Assembly (NCBI GenBank): GCA_022749755.1
Contig: CM040453.1
Location: forward strand, 20,283,368-20,347,367
Reading direction: 5' to 3'
Source of the DNA: Azadirachta indica
Lineage: Eukaryota; Streptophyta; Magnoliopsida; Sapindales; Meliaceae
Length of the DNA stretch: 64,000 nucleotides
The position numbers and the translations under genes were made by a program. Positions 23,702 through 34,403 of the stretch are shown here, piece by piece. Position 1 is the stretch's first letter; each line of letters begins with the position of its first letter. The notes beneath the pieces were generated by a model that saw only the letters and a program-made list of their open reading frames with translations, made no database searches and was not told the origin of the DNA.

Positions 23702-24058
23702 TTGCCAACGAAGTTATGCAGCCATACAAATAAGAGGAAAAAATGCACATATAAAGTTGGAGACACTCAATTGCAGCATCTATATAATCCACTAAACGTG
23801 CCAGTGGACCGATTACAATAGGTAGAACCAAGGCATTGCAAATTACATAAAATGGATTAATTAAAAGATGTGGGATTCAAATGCAACTCAAGAAACACGA
23901 CATGAAGATTTAGACTCGGTGAACATCATTCAAGTAATTGGAGTCCAAGAAGATTAATATAAAAGTATCTGAAAATTATAGTCCATTTGTGTAATTTTAA
24001 GAATATTAAATGATATAATCACTTATACCATACGTATATGATGTCATTGCTTATATCA
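23702..24058 (+). mobile_element. Family D LTR fragment
   Basis: Starts near AACGAAGTTATGCAGCC and runs through GGTAGAACCAAGGC and GTGAACATCATTCAAG to a partial GATGTCATTGCTTATATCA. This is the first ~360 bp of a family D LTR; the TATA region and end are missing. Confidence 0.7.
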
Positions 24059-24191
24059 AGATGGTTATTTTGGGTGCAACCAAGTTCCTATCGCAACAAA
24101 AGATCAAGAGAAGACAACGTTTGGTTTATGTAATGCACCCGCAACTTTTCAGCGTTGTATGACGGCTATTTTCTTTGACTTGGTGGAGTAA
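24059..24191 (+). pseudogene. Athila-like RT scrap
   Basis: The plus strand reads FGCNQVPIATKDQEKTTFGL followed by CNAPATFQRCMTAIFFDLVE. This is RT around the palm, missing about 15 codons between the two halves of the usual motif. It ends at a stop and directly abuts a family A LTR fragment. Confidence 0.7.
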
Positions 24192-24529
24192 TATACTACC
24201 ATGATTCATGCAAAATTAAGAATAAATATTATTGCTTTTAATAAACTTTCATATAATGTGATTCATATAAAGATATAGTGGATTAATATATGTAAGTATT
24301 TTCTGTCAGTATTAATAATAAATTGAAACAATACAGTTGAAGGAATTAAATTTGATTAACTATGGTGAAATCTACTGCCCCAGTGTTTTAATCAACTAAA
24401 ATTCACAATTTTAAAATTAATCATCTTCGGTAATTAACAAATTAATTAATCATCATAGGAATGATACATAACTTATCATATATTACTTGTAGCGATAATG
24501 TGCACTTGCGTTTATTAAAATCCACAATG
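24192..24529 (+). mobile_element. Family A LTR fragment, copy 3
   Basis: Matches 3685-3985 nearly base for base and shares with it both a 75-bp internal deletion and the exact junction with array B (TTAAAATCCACAA, then TGTCAAA). The promoter half of the LTR is absent. Confidence 0.75.
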
Positions 24530-25087
24530 TCAAACGTGAAATTGACTCAAAAAATGATTTCGTTTCAAAAAGGAACGCATGTCTTGTTACTCACCGTAGC
24601 ATGACGATCGTTACTATGCATTTGATTTCGAAAATGGAGTAGTTGAAAATATGGCATTTCAGGGACAAAATTGTCAAATGTAAAACTAACGCAATAAAAT
24701 GACTTGATTTCAAGAGGAGACGCACGTAGCGTGACGGATCGTTACGATGTATTTCATTTCAAAAGTAAAGGATTTGAACATATGCGATTTTCGGGGATGA
24801 AATTTGCAAACCCAAAACTGATGTAAAAAACGACTTCATTCCGAGTTAGGAAGCACTCTTGCTATTTACAGTGGCATGATGATCATTATGAAGCATTTAA
24901 TCTCGAAAACGGTGGAGTATGAAATGTACGATTTCCTCGAACAAAATTGTCAAACACAAAACGGATGTAAAAAAATGACTAGATTTTGAGACGGGATGCA
25001 CGTCTTGCTACTCATGGTGGTGTGACAATTGTTACGGTACATTTCATTTAAAAAACATAAGTGTTAGAAATGTATGATTTCCGGGGA
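24530..25087 (+). repeat. Array B, block 2b (plus orientation)
   Basis: About four units, some with deletions. The first unit carries the same variant (AAAAGGAACGCATGTC) as the unit at 4050, marking the two loci as duplicates. Ends within a unit at GATTTCCGGGGAT. Confidence 0.8.
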
Positions 25088-25128
25088 TTAAGTTCTGCTC
25101 TTGATGTTCGGACACTCCCGTGTCAATT
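25088..25128 (-). mobile_element. Terminal 40 bp of a family E LTR at an array strand switch
   Basis: TAAGTTCTGCTCTTGATG then TTCGGACACTCCCGTGTCAA matches the outermost end of the family E LTR (compare 14370-14405). It lies exactly between plus- and minus-oriented array B. Confidence 0.7.
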
Positions 25129-25640
25129 TTTTACTCCATTTTTAAAATAAAATGCACCGAACTAATTTTTACTCGATGGTGAGTAACAAGACTTGTGGCC
25201 CGTCTAAAAAGAAGTCATTTCTCTTGTCCGATCTACATTGAAAATTTGTGACTTAAAATAAAATGCACTGGAATGATCCTTATGCGATGATGAGCAATAA
25301 GACGTATGGCCCATCTTGAAATGAAGTCATTTTTCGTGTTCTTTTTGCATTGGACAATTTCAGGCTTGAAGATCGCACATTTTTAACTCCTCTATTTTTA
25401 AAATAAAATGCACCTGGGTGATCTTCACGCAATGGTGAGTAATAATATGTGTGACTTATCTCGAAACGAAATCATTTTTTGTGTTCGTTCTGCGTTTGAC
25501 AATTTTAGGCTAGAAAATCGTATATTTTTGACTCGTCCGTTTTTGGAATAAAAAGTATTAGAATAATCCCTGCGAAATGGCTAGTAACAAGACATGTGAC
25601 CGATCTTTAAAAGAAATCATTTTTCCTGTCTGATATGCGA
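25129..25640 (-). repeat. Array B, block 2c (minus orientation)
   Basis: Three to four units in reverse orientation: TTTTTACTCC, AAATAAAATGCACC, GTGAGTAACAAGAC, AAGTCATTT. The last unit breaks off near 25640. Confidence 0.8.
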
Positions 25641-25960
25641 ATAGCTAGACCTACTTATGGGTTAGATGGGTTAAAAGAGTAGAGGACCACTCAAAAGTAA
25701 TCTCAAAGGAATTCTTAAATGAATTATGGTGAGAAGAAAAAAGGAAAAAAAGAAAATAGGTTTTTAAATAATTTTCTGCAAACAAAAACAAAAAGATTTT
25801 TGAAAAATATGCAGATGCATTAAAGCATGCAAAAAGAAATTTCTTTCAATTTTTGAAATTATACTTAAATCATAAAAAGATGAAATATCTAAAAGATCTT
25901 TTTAAAAAAAATTAAAAATACTTTTTAAACATTCCAAACTACGGAGAGGAAAACAATAAC
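25641..25960 (+). other. A-rich stretch before the pararetroviral coding region
   Basis: No domain is recognised. The run of AAAGAAAA tracts may be leader or upstream coding sequence of the endogenous pararetrovirus that follows, or unrelated filler. Confidence 0.35.
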
Positions 25961-26513
25961 TTCTGTACATCCACCTAAAACTTTTATAAATATAAAAGAT
26001 ACTATAGGAGCTTCGTATAAAGGGTTGGCTGAAATAGATAAGCCAGTTTCTACTACAGAATTAAATCATGTGGTAGAACAAAACAACTTCACCCATCTAT
26101 GTTTAGAAAGCTTGGGAAAACACATTACTAGGATAGAAACGTCCATCTTAAATAAAGATAAAGCTCCTGCTTCATCTTCATCCTCGTAAGTGATGCCTAA
26201 AATAAAAGGCAAAGAAGTTAAAACGGCTTTTATTAAGTCACCTCCAAGTTTTCAGTTTAAACCAACTGAAGAAAGTGAATTCTTAAAAAATTTACTTAAT
26301 AAATTAGGAGACTTAAATGTCTCTAAAATTAAGAACAATATTAGTGTCTTAAAAGAAGACATTAATGAATTATCTGATAATGAAATAGATAAACTAGAGC
26401 AGTCTCTTAAAGAGATTATGAGTCCAAACGACCATCAAATTAATAGGGTTTCATTTAAAAATCTCAACCTATTTTTTCTACTAAACCATATTATAAGAGA
26501 CCTACACCAGTAG
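25961..26513 (+). pseudogene. Pararetroviral N-terminal region
   Basis: A frame from 25961 to about 26188, then an open frame 26190-26513 (107 codons), both rich in Lys, Glu, Asn and Ser with heptad-like spacing, as in virion-associated or pre-coat regions. No catalytic motif. A stop at 26188 separates the two. Assignment rests mainly on position before the coat-like region. Confidence 0.5.
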
Positions 26514-26539
26514 ATCTTTAATTAGAAGATAAAGAATAT

Positions 26540-27360
26540 CTTTCTATGGTAACTTATGATGGTAGATCTATAGTATAATGGAGTTTTTGATGGCTTATCT
26601 GAATATCAAATAGTAAAAGTCCTTAAGCATATGTTCATGTTTGCTATAGCTTGTAAATTACAACACACAGAAGATAGGCAATAGCTCAGACTATAGTAAC
26701 AGGATTTGTAGACAACGTTAAGGATGGTGGGATAATCATTTAACCTCTGAACAAAAAGAAGAAATAATTGATGCTGTTAACCTTGAAACAGGGGCCTAAG
26801 ACGCAATAAACACCATAATCTTAACTTTACTGCTTCAATTTATGGGACTACCAGTATCAATTATGAACAAAGTCATGAACAACTAATAAACCTTAAATGT
26901 CCCAGACTTAATCAGAACCTTCTTTTCTCAAGAAGATATTTTGCAAAAAAAGTTTATATCATGTTTCCTTACATTATTTGCCGATAAAGTCTAAAACAGA
27001 CTTAAACAATGCCATGGAGGTTTTATCCATACTCTCAATATTCATATGGTGAATTAGCATCAAAAGTAGTTCTTGAAGGCATTAATTTATGTAATGATAT
27101 TAAGCTTAAACACTAGCTTAAAAAAAGAAATTAAAGACTAAACAAGCATTAGGAGACTTTTGTCAACAATTTGGTTATGAAGATTTTAAAACTTTGACTT
27201 GACAAAAGAGGCTTAAGCAAGCCCCACCTAAAAGGTACCCTAAAAGAAAAAATAAAAATGTCCTAAAAGAAAAGAAACAGTACCCTAAAAAGGAGGGTAA
27301 AAGGACACCAACATGTTATAGGTGGGATAAAAAAGGCCATTATTGTACAAACTACAAAAT
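26540..27360 (+). pseudogene. Pararetroviral coat protein region with damaged zinc knuckle
   Basis: Contains the WWDNHLT-type segment near 26730 that is typical of plant pararetrovirus coat proteins, and a basic stretch (KRYPKRKNK type) before a knuckle at about 27315-27350. The second Cys of the knuckle is Trp here. The gene packages the genome in virions. At least five stops and frame changes. Confidence 0.65.
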
Positions 27361-28080
27361 ATAAAAGAAAATAAATAGTTTTAATATACACGAAGGTTTT
27401 AAAAAACAATTACTGCAGTTAATGCTTACGGATAACTCTGCTAATGAGTCATCCTCTACAGAAGAATCTGACAGAGGGGAGGATTGGTTAAACTCATTAG
27501 TCTCTGACTCCAAATCTAAATGTAGTTGTAATATAACAGGGGCACATAAAACTTGTCCTTTTGAATTAGATCTTAAAATACAAGGTCTACATATTGATGT
27601 CTTAACTAAAGAAGAGAATCTTATCGTAGGCATTATAGATAAGATTCAAGACACAGAAGAACAAAAAGAAAAAAGCCCTTCAGAAATATATTTCAATGGC
27701 CAAAGAAGGAAAAAAAGGTAAAAAACTAGAGGTTAAAACCTTTGAAGAAACTTATTCTTTTGAAAATTTACTTAAAAGAGTAAAATTCTAAACTCTAAAA
27801 GAGAGCCTACAAAAGCCGAACTTCAAAAAGAAATAAAAGAAACTAAAGAAGAAATTAAAGAACTTAAAAATAGAGTTCAAATTCTTGAGCTAGCAAATTA
27901 TAAATAACTCTCAGAAGGAGGAGATTTTCATAAAGAAAAAGCTAGTATGGAAAATATACTTAAAAGTATTTTATGATGAAGAGGTGGAAGGAGAACGCTT
28001 AAAAATTGAATAGGGAGAATCTTCGCAGACTAATGAATTAAAATTTATTAATAAAATCGAAAAGATCCAAACCCTTAAAT
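27361..28080 (+). pseudogene. Region between coat and protease of the pararetrovirus
   Basis: Open at 27422-27721: an acidic Ser/Glu-rich start, then a CSCNITGAHKTCPF cysteine cluster, then Lys/Glu-rich sequence. From 27740 a further Lys/Glu-rich, probably coiled-coil part runs with stops. No enzyme motif is seen. Confidence 0.5.
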
Positions 28081-29262
28081 GGTATGTTATGATAACATTA
28101 ATTATTCAAAAGGAATTTATTTTAGAAATTCCTGCCTTAATAGATTCAGGTGCTGAACTTAGTTGTATAAATGAGTGATGCAAATAAGGATGCACATAAG
28201 AGCAGTGATCTAATTCAGCTACATAGTGGTCCCGTTACAAGAGCAAGAATGAAGAAATTTATGGATGCATTGAATGGGATGATTAAAGGCTTATGAGATG
28301 ATCTTGCAACAATTCAGGAGTGCAAGAAAGAGTCAAATATTGAGCTTAGACTTCAAGATAATAATCAGAGCTTGCTAACATTGACACAAGTATAAGAAGG
28401 CAAAACTTGAAGATTAAAGCTTCTATGGAATTCAAATTCTCTAATCTGTACAAGGCCATAATCAAATGATGTCTCAAGGCTAAGCAAGCATTTCAAGTCT
28501 TTTAATTGCAATTTGAATCAAATCTTCATCATGATGCAAGTATCGGATTCAATGTGCCATTTGGACTAAGTTGCTGCTCGAGCTCATTATTTATTTTAAT
28601 CTTTTTTATAAATATATGTTATTTAGTTTGTTATGTGTTTAGGCTGTTAATGTTAATTATTAAGCCCAAATTTACTTTGTTTTAATTTAAGTTAGAATAA
28701 GTTTAATTTTGTGGCCAAACACTTTATTTAGGGTTACTTATTTCTTGTACTCTTATATATTCAGCCACATGCTCCCATGGATACATCATTACTCTTTGAA
28801 TGAAATAAAGTTGAGAGTATTTATCTTGTTTTGATTCTTACTTGAATCAAAATTCTTACAATTAAAGCTAATTACTTTGAGGATATTTTATTCCAAGATT
28901 CTATTTCACAAGTTAAAATTGGGTTGCAGACTTGGGTGAATCTGATTTAACTTTCCAAGAGGTTGTTTCCATGCATAAAGATATTGGGTTTTAAGTTTAA
29001 TATACTCGAGGTTTGTATCAATGAGGGACTAGTTCCAACAAAGTACTTTGGAAAAACCACTCAAGTGCGTAATACAACAAATGGAGAAAGATTACTAATA
29101 AAATATAAAATCCCTAGAGCAGCTATTTGCACAGAGGGATTATGTATTGAACATATGTTCATCTTGATTAAAAATCTAGATGCTACGGTAATTCTAGACT
29201 CAAATCTGTTATGTAAATTATTTCCGTTTAAAGTAATTCAAAAGGGTCAACGAATTATATAA
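28081..29262 (+). pseudogene. Pararetroviral aspartic protease, split by a solo LTR
   Basis: The first part ends at 28175 with an active-site motif Asp-Ser-Gly-Ala followed by Glu. A family C solo LTR (28176-29020) with target duplication ATGAG then intervenes. The second part runs from 29021 to 29262 and contains a hydrophobic flap-like segment and ILDSNLL. The enzyme would process the viral polyprotein. The split and a stop at 29260 make it non-functional. Confidence 0.7.
28176..29020 (+). mobile_element. Family C solo LTR inside the pararetrovirus
   Basis: 845 bp, TGATGCAAATAAGG to GAGGTTTGTATCA, flanked by a perfect 5-bp duplication ATGAG (28171-28175 and 29021-29025). Collinear with 36095-36941 and 55610-56456. 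TATA-like CTTATATATTCAGCC near 28752. With no internal region left, it is the product of recombination between two LTRs. Confidence 0.9.
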
Positions 29263-29272
29263 ATTAGAGTTT

Positions 29273-30310
29273 GTGGACCACCCCAAACAAAAAAAGATTA
29301 ATAGTCTCAAAATTCAGACTAAGAACAAAGAAAAATTTTTATTCTCTTTAAAAGAGGAAGTAAGTTATAGAAATATTGAGCAACAACTTCAATCAGAGAA
29401 GATTCAACAAAAGATAAAAGGTTTTCAACAATTACTTGAAGAACAAGTTTGTGTTGAAGTTTTGAATACCTTTTGGGATAGGAAGCAGCACGTAATAGAA
29501 TCACCTTATAAGCTAAACTTTAAAGAGTCTAAAATAAACACTAAGGCTCGACCCATCCAGATGAATATGAGGCATTTAGAGTTACGCAAAAAGGAAATTG
29601 ATGAACTTTTAAAAAGGGGTTTGATTAGAAAAAGCTATTCGCCTTGATCTTGTCCAGCATTTTATGTAGAAAATGCTGCTGAAAAGGAAAGAGGACTGCT
29701 AAGGTTGGTAACAAATTATAAACCATTAAAAAGATGCTTAAATAGATAAGGTACCCAATTCCTAATAACCGAGACCTATTAAATAGGTCATATACCGCTA
29801 AAATATTCTCAAAATTTGATATGAAGAGTGGGTATTGAAAAATTCAAAAAGCAAAAAAGAACCACTATAAAACAACATTTATTGTCCCATTTGGATATTA
29901 TGAGTATTATGAGTGGAATGTAATGCCTTTTAGATTAAAGAATGCTCTATATGAATTTCAAAATATAATGAATGAGATATTTAAACCATATCTCAGTTTC
30001 ATTATAATCTACATTGATGATGTCTTAGTTTTCTCATAGACAATAAACCAACATTTTCATGATTTATGAATTTTCTTTAATATAATTAAAAGAGCAGGAT
30101 TAATTGTCTCTGCAAAGAGAATGAAAATAGTTCAAACAGAAATTAGATTCTTAGGATATATCATCAACAAAGGCTCAATTCATTCTATCAATAGAGCAAT
30201 TGAGTTTGCAGATAAATTCCCTAATAAAATTAGGGATAAAAAATAGTTACAAAGACTTTTCGGCAGCTTAAATTATATAGCTGACTTTTATAAAGACTAG
30301 CTAAGGATGC
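29273..30310 (+). pseudogene. Pararetroviral reverse transcriptase
   Basis: Open at 29273-29647, then broken by stops near 29647, 29747, 29837, 30040 and 30067. The palm motifs are in order and the catalytic YIDD is at 30010-30021. The RT copies pregenomic RNA into DNA. The wording around the palm (PFGYYEYYEWNVMPF) has an apparent duplication of a few residues and fits caulimoviruses rather than LTR elements. Confidence 0.8.
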
Positions 30311-31110
30311 CAAGCTTCTTTATCAAAGGCTTAAAAAGAGTCTACCAACATAGGACCTAAAGTGTACCCATGCTGTTTAGATCATAAAGCTTAAAGATAA
30401 AAGTCTTCCATGTTTAGCTAGTCCTCTTCTTGAATTGCTCAAAATTGTTGAAACCAATGCTTCAAAGCTAGGATTAGAGGAATTCTCAAACAATTTTGGG
30501 ATGGGCGGGGGAGATTCACAAGTTAGATTCCATTCAGGAACTCGGAATGCCACACAGCAAAACTATTCTACAATTGAAAAAGAAATTTTGTCAATCGTAA
30601 TGTGTGTAAACAAGTTTCAAGATGATTTACTAAATAAAAAATTTCTCCTTAGGATAGACTGCAAATCTGCAAAAGAGATGCTTAAAAAAATATCAAAAAT
30701 ATTGCATCTAAACAGATTTTTGCTAGATGGCAAGCAATCTTATCAGTGTTTGATTTTGATATTGAATACATGAAAGGATAATCATTTATCAAATTTTCTA
30801 GCAAAGGAGTTCTTGTAGGACTCTAAAAAGAATTAAAAACTCAGCCTCCTCGTCCAGAGAGAAGCTTAAGGCGGTTAGCTCTTCATCAAAGCAAAAGAAG
30901 AAAGAGCATACAGATGAAGCTCCATACAAAGAAGTCTGTGCTTTCTGGGTAGCAGTTCTAAAAGATAACCACCTTCATCTTTCAGCAGAAGAGGGGGCAG
31001 GTATTTACTTAAATTAATGATATTAGCCTATATCTTTACCCTAAAAATAGGGATTTTTACAAGCAGGTCTTAATTAAGATTGGTTCATTGGAAATAAATC
31101 ATAAACTGAG
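30311..31110 (+). pseudogene. Pararetroviral RNase H and C-terminal end
   Basis: The open part at 30435-30773 has the ETNASKLGLE segment that replaces the usual DAS of RNase H, then NYSTIEKEILSIV and RIDCKSAKEML. After stops near 30771, a basic Arg/Ser-rich end follows (about 30840-31000). Nothing recognisable lies between 31010 and 31110. Confidence 0.7.
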
Positions 31111-31206
31111 AAAGGACAGAGAACTCATACAAGAGGGAGAACTTATACATGGACTTGAAGGGATTTAAGGGCAGTATTGACATGATTCAATAAGCTTGTC
31201 AAGAGG
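31111..31206 (+). mobile_element. Start of family G LTR, cut off by insertion D2
   Basis: GATTTAAGGGCAG then TGACATGATTCAATAAGC ends at AGAGG (31202-31206). The sequence continues logically at 41293 (AGTGGGCTGATCACAAGAC). The LTR proper probably starts at 31178. AGAGG/AGTGG is the likely 5-bp duplication of the D2 insertion, with one mismatch. Confidence 0.6.
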
Positions 31207-31890
31207 TGATACAAACCTCGCCAACAACGTGACAAAACCCAACACCTAATGCAGTAACGAACCCCAAGATTTTCTTGAGACACAAGTTTATTGAGTCTTG
31301 ACCCGATATCTATCTAGTTATGAACTAAGACTATGATTACTCAAACACCACACCAATAATCCTTAAAAAAACACTTAAGAATTTAGATAATAAGTTTGGT
31401 TGTTTTGAATGCCACAAGAAATTAAACTTGAAGAGTTCAAGAATAAGAATTTGTAAGGAATAACTTAACACTTAAAATTGTTTGTTTCATTTCAAAAATG
31501 AAAGCTTTTTTATAGGCAAATACAAAGGAAAAATGTCAAAGGTTAGGCCAACAATCCTACCTAACAATTTGATAAACTAAATACAAACTTTATGACTTTT
31601 AAATTACAAATTTCAAACATAAAAACGTAAGTAATAACGTTATGTTTATATGACATAAACAATGACGTTGTACATGTATGACGAAGTGATTACATCATTT
31701 TAAGCTTCTTAAAAATTACACAAATGAAATACAATTTTCGAATATTTGCATATTAGTCTTCTTGAACTCTGATCGCTTGAATGATGTTTACTAAGCCTAA
31801 TTCTTCAAGACGTGTATCTTGAATTGCATTTGAATCACACATCTTCTTCATTAGTCCATTTAAGGTAATTTGTAATGTCTTGACTCTATC
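31207..31890 (-). mobile_element. D2 3' LTR, first part
   Basis: TGATACAAACCTCGCC at the left edge is the sense LTR end. The TATA box reads CCTATAAAAAAGC on the minus strand near 31515. The LTR continues at 36942-37067 after the family C cluster, giving about 810 bp in total. Confidence 0.85.
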
Positions 31891-32094
31891 TGATGCAAAT
31901 AAAGATGCACACAAGAGCAATGATCCAATTCAGCTACCTAGTGGTCTTGTTACAAGAGTAAGAATGAAGAAATTCAAGGATGCATTGAATGGGATGATTC
32001 AAGGCTTGTGGAATGATCTTGCAACAATTTAGGAGTGCAAGAAAGAGTCATATATCAAGCTTGAACTTTAAGACAACAATCAGAGCTTGGTAAC
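31891..32094 (+). mobile_element. Family C LTR, first 204 bp
   Basis: TGATGCAAATAAAGATGC to CAGAGCTTGGTAAC. It stops at exactly the LTR position (after GGTAAC) where the inverted LTR at 35454-36094 also ends, and a reversed LTR follows at once. Confidence 0.85.
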
Positions 32095-32250
32095 CGATAT
32101 GAATCTCGAGTATATTAAACTTGAGACCCAATATCTTTACGCATGGAAGTAACCTCTTGGAAAGTTAAATCATATTTAAATAAGTCTGCGATCCAATTTC
32201 AACTTGTGAAATAAAACCTTGGAATAAAATATCCTCAAAGTTAAATCATA

Positions 32251-32630
32251 CTTTCTCTAACATATCCCTTGGTTAACAATTCTTCAACTTGCCTTTGAAA
32301 CTCCTTTGTCTCCTCGAGATTACTCTATAGGCTGGTTTATTTAGAATTAAAGCTCCAGGAACAAAATCGATCTGATGCTCGATACCTCTAATGGGTGGCA
32401 ATCCATTGGGTATCTCCTTGGGAAAACATCTTCATAAGCCTGTAAAAGAGAAACAAATGCAGTGGGCAAAGAACTATTAGGGTCATTAGTGTTGAAGTAA
32501 AGTTCCTTGTACATAAGTACAAGTACACTTTTGTTGAAAACCAAGTACTCCTTTTTGCATAAAAGCTCACTTATTTCTTTTTACATTCAATTGTTTCTTT
32601 TTCCTCCACTCTTTTTCCCTCATTTGAATT
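32251..32630 (-). pseudogene. C2 protease-RT linker fragment
   Basis: The minus strand encodes AYEDVFPR, GLPPIRGIEHQIDFVPGALI and KPAYR in broken frames. This is the segment directly before RT; RT itself is absent. Confidence 0.7.
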
Positions 32631-33302
32631 CTACTCCTCTTCATTCGAACTCACATTTTTTTCTCTCATTATTTTGCCACTCTTTTCCTTTGAAAACTCA
32701 CTCTCTTTTGTTACACCTTCACTCACTCTTTTCTCCTCACTCTTGTTTTCTCTCTGACATTGCGTTCTTCTAAGCTCACCCTCATAAACTTTTTTAGGTG
32801 AAAGTGGTACAAGAGTAATTTTCTTCCCATCCTTCTCAAAAGTGTAATAATTTGTTAAACCATTATGCAACACTTTTCTATCATATTGCCAAGGGCGTCT
32901 CAACAAGAGATGACCAGCATGCATGGGCACTACATCAAACAACAATTCATCTCTATACTTGCCTATTTTGCTGCCAACAAGAATTTGCTTTATCACTCTA
33001 ACTTCTCCATAATCATTGAGCCACTTCAACTTATAAGGATGTGGATGTTTTAAAGTAGGTAACCTCAACTTTTCTACAAGAGTAGTACTAACAACATTAG
33101 TTTCACTGGCATCATCAATTATCACATCACAAACCCTATCTTTTGCAAGACACCTAGTATGGAAGAGATTCTCTCTTTGATTACATTTTTCCTGTTGGAC
33201 TTGCAAATTCAAAACTCTTTTTGATACAAAAGCCTTACCACTTTTAGCCATAGTAAATTGTTCATCCCCTTCTTTATCACTTGCATCTTTAAGAGGTGGC
33301 AT
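32631..33302 (-). pseudogene. C2 protease
   Basis: 223 codons open. ENLFHTRCLAKDRVCDVIID is followed by DASETNVVSTTLVEKL, where Asp-Asp-Ala replaces the usual Asp-Gly-Gly active site. HPHPYKLKWLNDYGEVRV and VVPMHAGHLLLRRPWQYDRKV follow, with Arg for the first Gly of LLGRPW. The C-terminal third is Glu/Lys/Ser-rich linker. Long and open, but the active-site change and the missing pol make it non-functional. Confidence 0.8.
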
Positions 33303-33320
33303 TGTCTCTTGTTCATTCTC

Positions 33321-34403
33321 CTATTCAGTAACTGAATAGTACTCTCCCTCAAGCATGAATATGGTTCTTTGATTTGGGCAATCCAACTTGTAATGTCCTA
33401 CACCTTGACATTTAAAACATTTAATATTTCTTATGTTAGTAGTATAATCAAGCTTACCTTTGTCTTTGCTGGGGTTGGATGTTTTGGGAGACTCTTTGGA
33501 TTCGATTTTAGGCTTGGATGATGAAGCCTTGTCATCTTTCCTCCAATTTGATTTGAATGAAGAAGTATAGGAGGAAAACCGACTTGTACTACCTCTCTTT
33601 TTCAATTGCTTCTCAACCTTCAAAGCAAGGTAAAGCAAGTCTTCTAGCTCTATGTATGACTGCAATTCAACCACATTAGAAATCTCCTTGTTCAAATCGT
33701 TGAGGAATCTTCCCATTGTAGCTTCATTATCTTTCTCTACATTTACTCTTATCATAGTTACGTCTATCTCCTTGTAGTATTTCTCAACTCTCTTAAACCC
33801 TTGAGTAAGATTTTGAGGTCGATTGTACAATTCTCTATAGTAATAGTTTGATACAAATCTCTTGCGCATGATGGATTTTAGATCTCTCCACTCTTTAATG
33901 AGCCTTTCCCTATTTCTCCTTCGCTTTTGCTTAGTATCATCCCACCAAGTAATAACATAAACTTTGAAAACAGCAACAGTAAGCTTCAACTTCTTGGATT
34001 CAGTGTAGTCATTGCAATCAAACATTAATTCAATCTTCGTTTCCCAATCCAAGTATGCCTCGAGATCCATTCTTCCATAAAATGATGAAATTTTTAGTTT
34101 AACCCTATTATTGTTATTATTGTTGTTGTTTCTTGCCCTCAGTCTCACCTCTTCTTCCTCTCTATTGTCATCAAGCGATTCACTATCATTAAAGCCATCA
34201 TCTAATTGAGCTCTTCTTAGAACTCGCCTAGCTTGCATGGTTGGATTAGGAGCATTAGGTGGCTTACCCCTTGTGGCTGAAAACTCCAGCCTCTCCATTC
34301 TATCAACCAACTCTCCCTATTTTCTATTCATTGTTTACAACAACTCGGTTAAGGCTTGAAATCGATCTATCTTACCTTATGGATTTTTTGCTTGTCCACT
34401 CAT
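33321..34403 (-). pseudogene. C2 gag
   Basis: The start by homology with the copy at 63297 is ATG 34403-34401 (MSGQA). Three stops fall in the first 31 codons; two sit where the other copy has CAA. From 34310 the frame is open for 329 codons: a coiled start, a poly-Asn run (codons for 8 Asn near 34115), KLKISSFYGRMDLEAYLDWE, ITWWDDTKQKRRRNRERL, then the zinc knuckle CFKCQGVGHYKLDC near 33390. The protein forms the particle shell. The ORF is unusually well preserved compared with the rest of this element. Confidence 0.85.

Larger units (their letters stand above)
25961..31110 (+). mobile_element. Endogenous pararetrovirus (Caulimoviridae-like), degenerate
   Basis: A plus-strand series of damaged frames follows the order known for polyproteins of plant pararetroviruses: coiled N-terminal part, coat protein with zinc knuckle, aspartic protease, RT with YIDD, RNase H. 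There are no LTRs and no integrase, which separates it from the gypsy elements around it. Petuvirus- or florendovirus-like wording is possible, but the genus cannot be settled by eye. No movement-protein domain was found upstream. Stops and frameshifts occur throughout, and a family C solo LTR splits the protease. Limits are approximate. Confidence 0.75.

Noticed and set aside
32507..33053. Plus-strand frames opposite C2 protease
   Set aside because: Shadows; the minus frame carries the protease motifs.
34105..34135. ATT/GTT microsatellite
   Set aside because: It is the poly-Asn codon run of C2 gag on the minus strand, shared in part by C3 gag.
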